Positions 52,856 to 54,049 of a stretch of 54,049 nt of DNA are shown here, in pieces; position 1 is the stretch's first letter, and each line of letters begins with the position of its first letter. Under the pieces are notes generated by a model. That model had not been told where the DNA came from. It was given only the letters and a program-made list of their open reading frames with translations, and made no database searches. A program made the translations under genes and the position numbers. Source of the DNA: Pseudomonas fluorescens (GTDB taxonomy: Bacteria > Pseudomonadota > Gammaproteobacteria > Pseudomonadales > Pseudomonadaceae); NCBI RefSeq assembly GCF_902497745.1, contig NZ_CABVHJ010000010.1, positions 18,803-72,851 of the forward strand, read 5' to 3'.

Positions 52856-53908
52856 ATGCTCAATAACGATCGCCTGCTGGTGCAGATCCTGCTGCTGGTG
52901 TTGTTTGGTGCCAGCCTGTGGGTGATGGCGCCGTTCTGGTCGGCGCTGTTCTGGGGCGCGGTGCTGGCGTTTGCCAGTTGGCCGCTGATGCGCCTGTTGA
53001 CCCGTTGGCTCAATGGTCGTGAGTCCTTGGCTGCGGCGATTCTGACGTTGGGCTGGATGCTGCTGGTGGCGGCGCCGTTGGTGTGGCTGGGGTTCAACCT
53101 GGCCGATCATGTGCGTGATGCTACGGCGTTTATCAAGGATGTGCAGGTCGACGGTCTGCCTGAGGCGCCGGCATGGCTGGGGACTGTGCCGTTTGTGGGG
53201 GAGCGGTTGGTCGGGCTGTGGAACAGCATTGATCAGCAGGGCGCCGCACTGATGGTGTCGATCAAACCCTATCTGGGGCAGGTCGGTAACTGGCTGCTGG
53301 CGCGCAGTGCGCAGATCGGCGGCGGGATTCTCGAGCTGACGTTGAGCATCGTCTTTGTGTTCTTTTTCTATCGTGACGGGCCTCGGCTGGCGGCGTTTGT
53401 GCACAGTCTGCTGGAGCGCTTGATTGGTGATCGCGCGGGCTATTACATCGAGCTGGTCGCCGGGACTGTGCAGCGGGTGGTCAACGGGGTGATCGGCACG
53501 GCGGCGGCGCAAGCGGTTCTGGCGTTGATCGGGTTTTTGATTGCCGGGGTGCCGGGGGCGTTGGTGCTCGGGATCGTTACCTTTCTGTTGAGTCTGATTC
53601 CGATGGGGCCGCCGTTGGTGTGGGTGCCGGCGACGGCCTGGCTGGCGTGGAAGGGTGAGTATGGGATGGCGGTGTTTCTCGGGATCTGGGGGACGTTCAT
53701 CATCAGTGGTGTGGATAACGTGCTCAAGCCGTATCTGATCAGTCGCGGGGGGAATTTGCCGTTGGTGATTGTGTTGCTTGGGGTGTTTGGCGGGTTGATT
53801 GCTTTTGGGTTTATCGGGTTGTTTATTGGGCCTACGTTGTTGGCGGTGGCTTATAGTTTGTTGACGGATTGGAGCAAGAGTCAGTCTCGGGTTGAGGATC
53901 GGCGGTAG
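52856..53908 (+). CDS. AI-2E family (PerM/YdiK-type) membrane permease
   Basis: 350-residue inner-membrane protein of PF01594. Hydrophobic pairs at residues 5-35 and 55-85, a soluble loop (about 90-140), then further segments from about 150 to 335; 'FVFFFYRDGPRL' and the 'GGNLPLVIVLLGVFGGLIAFGFIGLFIGPTLLA' region are family hallmarks. The family was named for autoinducer-2 export but most members have other or unknown substrates, including Na+(Li+)/H+ antiport. GAGACC is the only purine-rich stretch before ATG 52856. The 3' third is notably G-rich in codon choice. Confidence 0.92.
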   Translation: MLNNDRLLVQILLLVLFGASLWVMAPFWSALFWGAVLAFASWPLMRLLTRWLNGRESLAAAILTLGWMLLVAAPLVWLGFNLADHVRDATAFIKDVQVDGLPEAPAWLGTVPFVGERLVGLWNSIDQQGAALMVSIKPYLGQVGNWLLARSAQIGGGILELTLSIVFVFFFYRDGPRLAAFVHSLLERLIGDRAGYYIELVAGTVQRVVNGVIGTAAAQAVLALIGFLIAGVPGALVLGIVTFLLSLIPMGPPLVWVPATAWLAWKGEYGMAVFLGIWGTFIISGVDNVLKPYLISRGGNLPLVIVLLGVFGGLIAFGFIGLFIGPTLLAVAYSLLTDWSKSQSRVEDRR

Positions 53909-53931
53909 CTGTTTTGGGTTTTGGGTTTTGG

Positions 53932-54049
53932 GTGAATATCCGTTCCTGCGGTAACGGCGGCTTAGGGTTCCGCCCTTACGGCGGGTCACTTTTGACAAAC
54001 GCCTCAAAAGTAACCAAAAAGGCTTGCTCCTGCGTGCGGCCCGCTCGCT
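53932..54049. repeat. Start of a palindromic intergenic repeat, cut by the window edge
   Basis: Contains nested inverted repeats: CCGCC/GGCGG (53970-53984) and ACTTTTGA/TCAAAAGT (53988-54011, 8-nt loop), followed by AACCAAAAAGGCTTGCTCC. I recognise this as a type of dispersed noncoding repeat seen in fluorescent pseudomonads; it is noncoding here and continues beyond the window. Confidence 0.55.

Overview
The window is chromosomal DNA from a Pseudomonas of the fluorescens group. Supporting this are high-GC coding sequence, a 917-residue GacS read from a GTG start, the oprH-phoP-phoQ and fabA-fabB operons, and eleven copies of the fluorescent-pseudomonad REP palindrome (GTGGGAGCGAGCxTGCTCGCGAA) arranged as paired elements (REPINs). 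No phage, integrase, transposase, tRNA, rRNA or CRISPR array was recognised. Nearly all genes are core metabolism and regulation, and their order follows several gene blocks that I recall from P. aeruginosa PAO1.

Layout. 0.1-6.3 kb: nrdA, read leftward from a promoter with DnaA boxes and paired NrdR boxes, and a divergent RstA/RstB-like two-component pair. 6.4-11 kb: a phosphopantetheinyl transferase, a secreted dienelactone-hydrolase-like protein, and oprH-phoPQ behind a triple PhoP-type repeat. 11-15.3 kb: an inverted-repeat element, an AraC regulator, dctA with a sigma-54 promoter and two upstream dyads, and a family III CoA-transferase/racemase. 15.4-20.6 kb: sprT, a Yip1 membrane protein, ttcA, a 3-methyladenine glycosylase I family gene, the arsC-wrbA-DUF2069 operon and a TlpA-like lipoprotein. 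20.6-23.4 kb: an inverted-repeat element containing a 31-bp minisatellite, three small uncharacterised genes and ldhA. 23.5-35.3 kb: gacS, a PirR/PirS-like pair, cysM-rlmD, relA, mazG, a DUF2058 gene and a 62-residue gene. 35.6-42.6 kb: fabAB, then a hybrid histidine kinase preceded by a periplasmic binding protein and a TonB-dependent receptor in one apparent operon. 42.8-47 kb: gpsA, a DUF4389 gene, sixA, an acyl-CoA ligase and a hotdog thioesterase. 47-50 kb: an orphan RHS/TccC-like toxin gene. 50.2-54 kb: two alpha/beta hydrolases, a DUF4892 gene, an AI-2E-family permease and the start of another intergenic repeat.

Working together. The window is rich in signal transduction: five sensor kinases, two of them hybrids, of which GacS and the kinase at 37.7-39.6 kb (PA1611-like by position and architecture) both belong to the network controlling the RsmA pathway. 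The most promising uncharacterised unit is the receptor / periplasmic protein / hybrid kinase cluster at 37.7-42.6 kb, which could carry an outer-membrane signal into that network. Other points of interest are the orphan RHS toxin, the arm-to-arm covariation of the REP elements, the minisatellite inside an inverted-repeat element, and well-formed regulatory sites upstream of nrdA, oprH, dctA and the acyl-CoA ligase. All PAO1 comparisons are from memory, not from a search.
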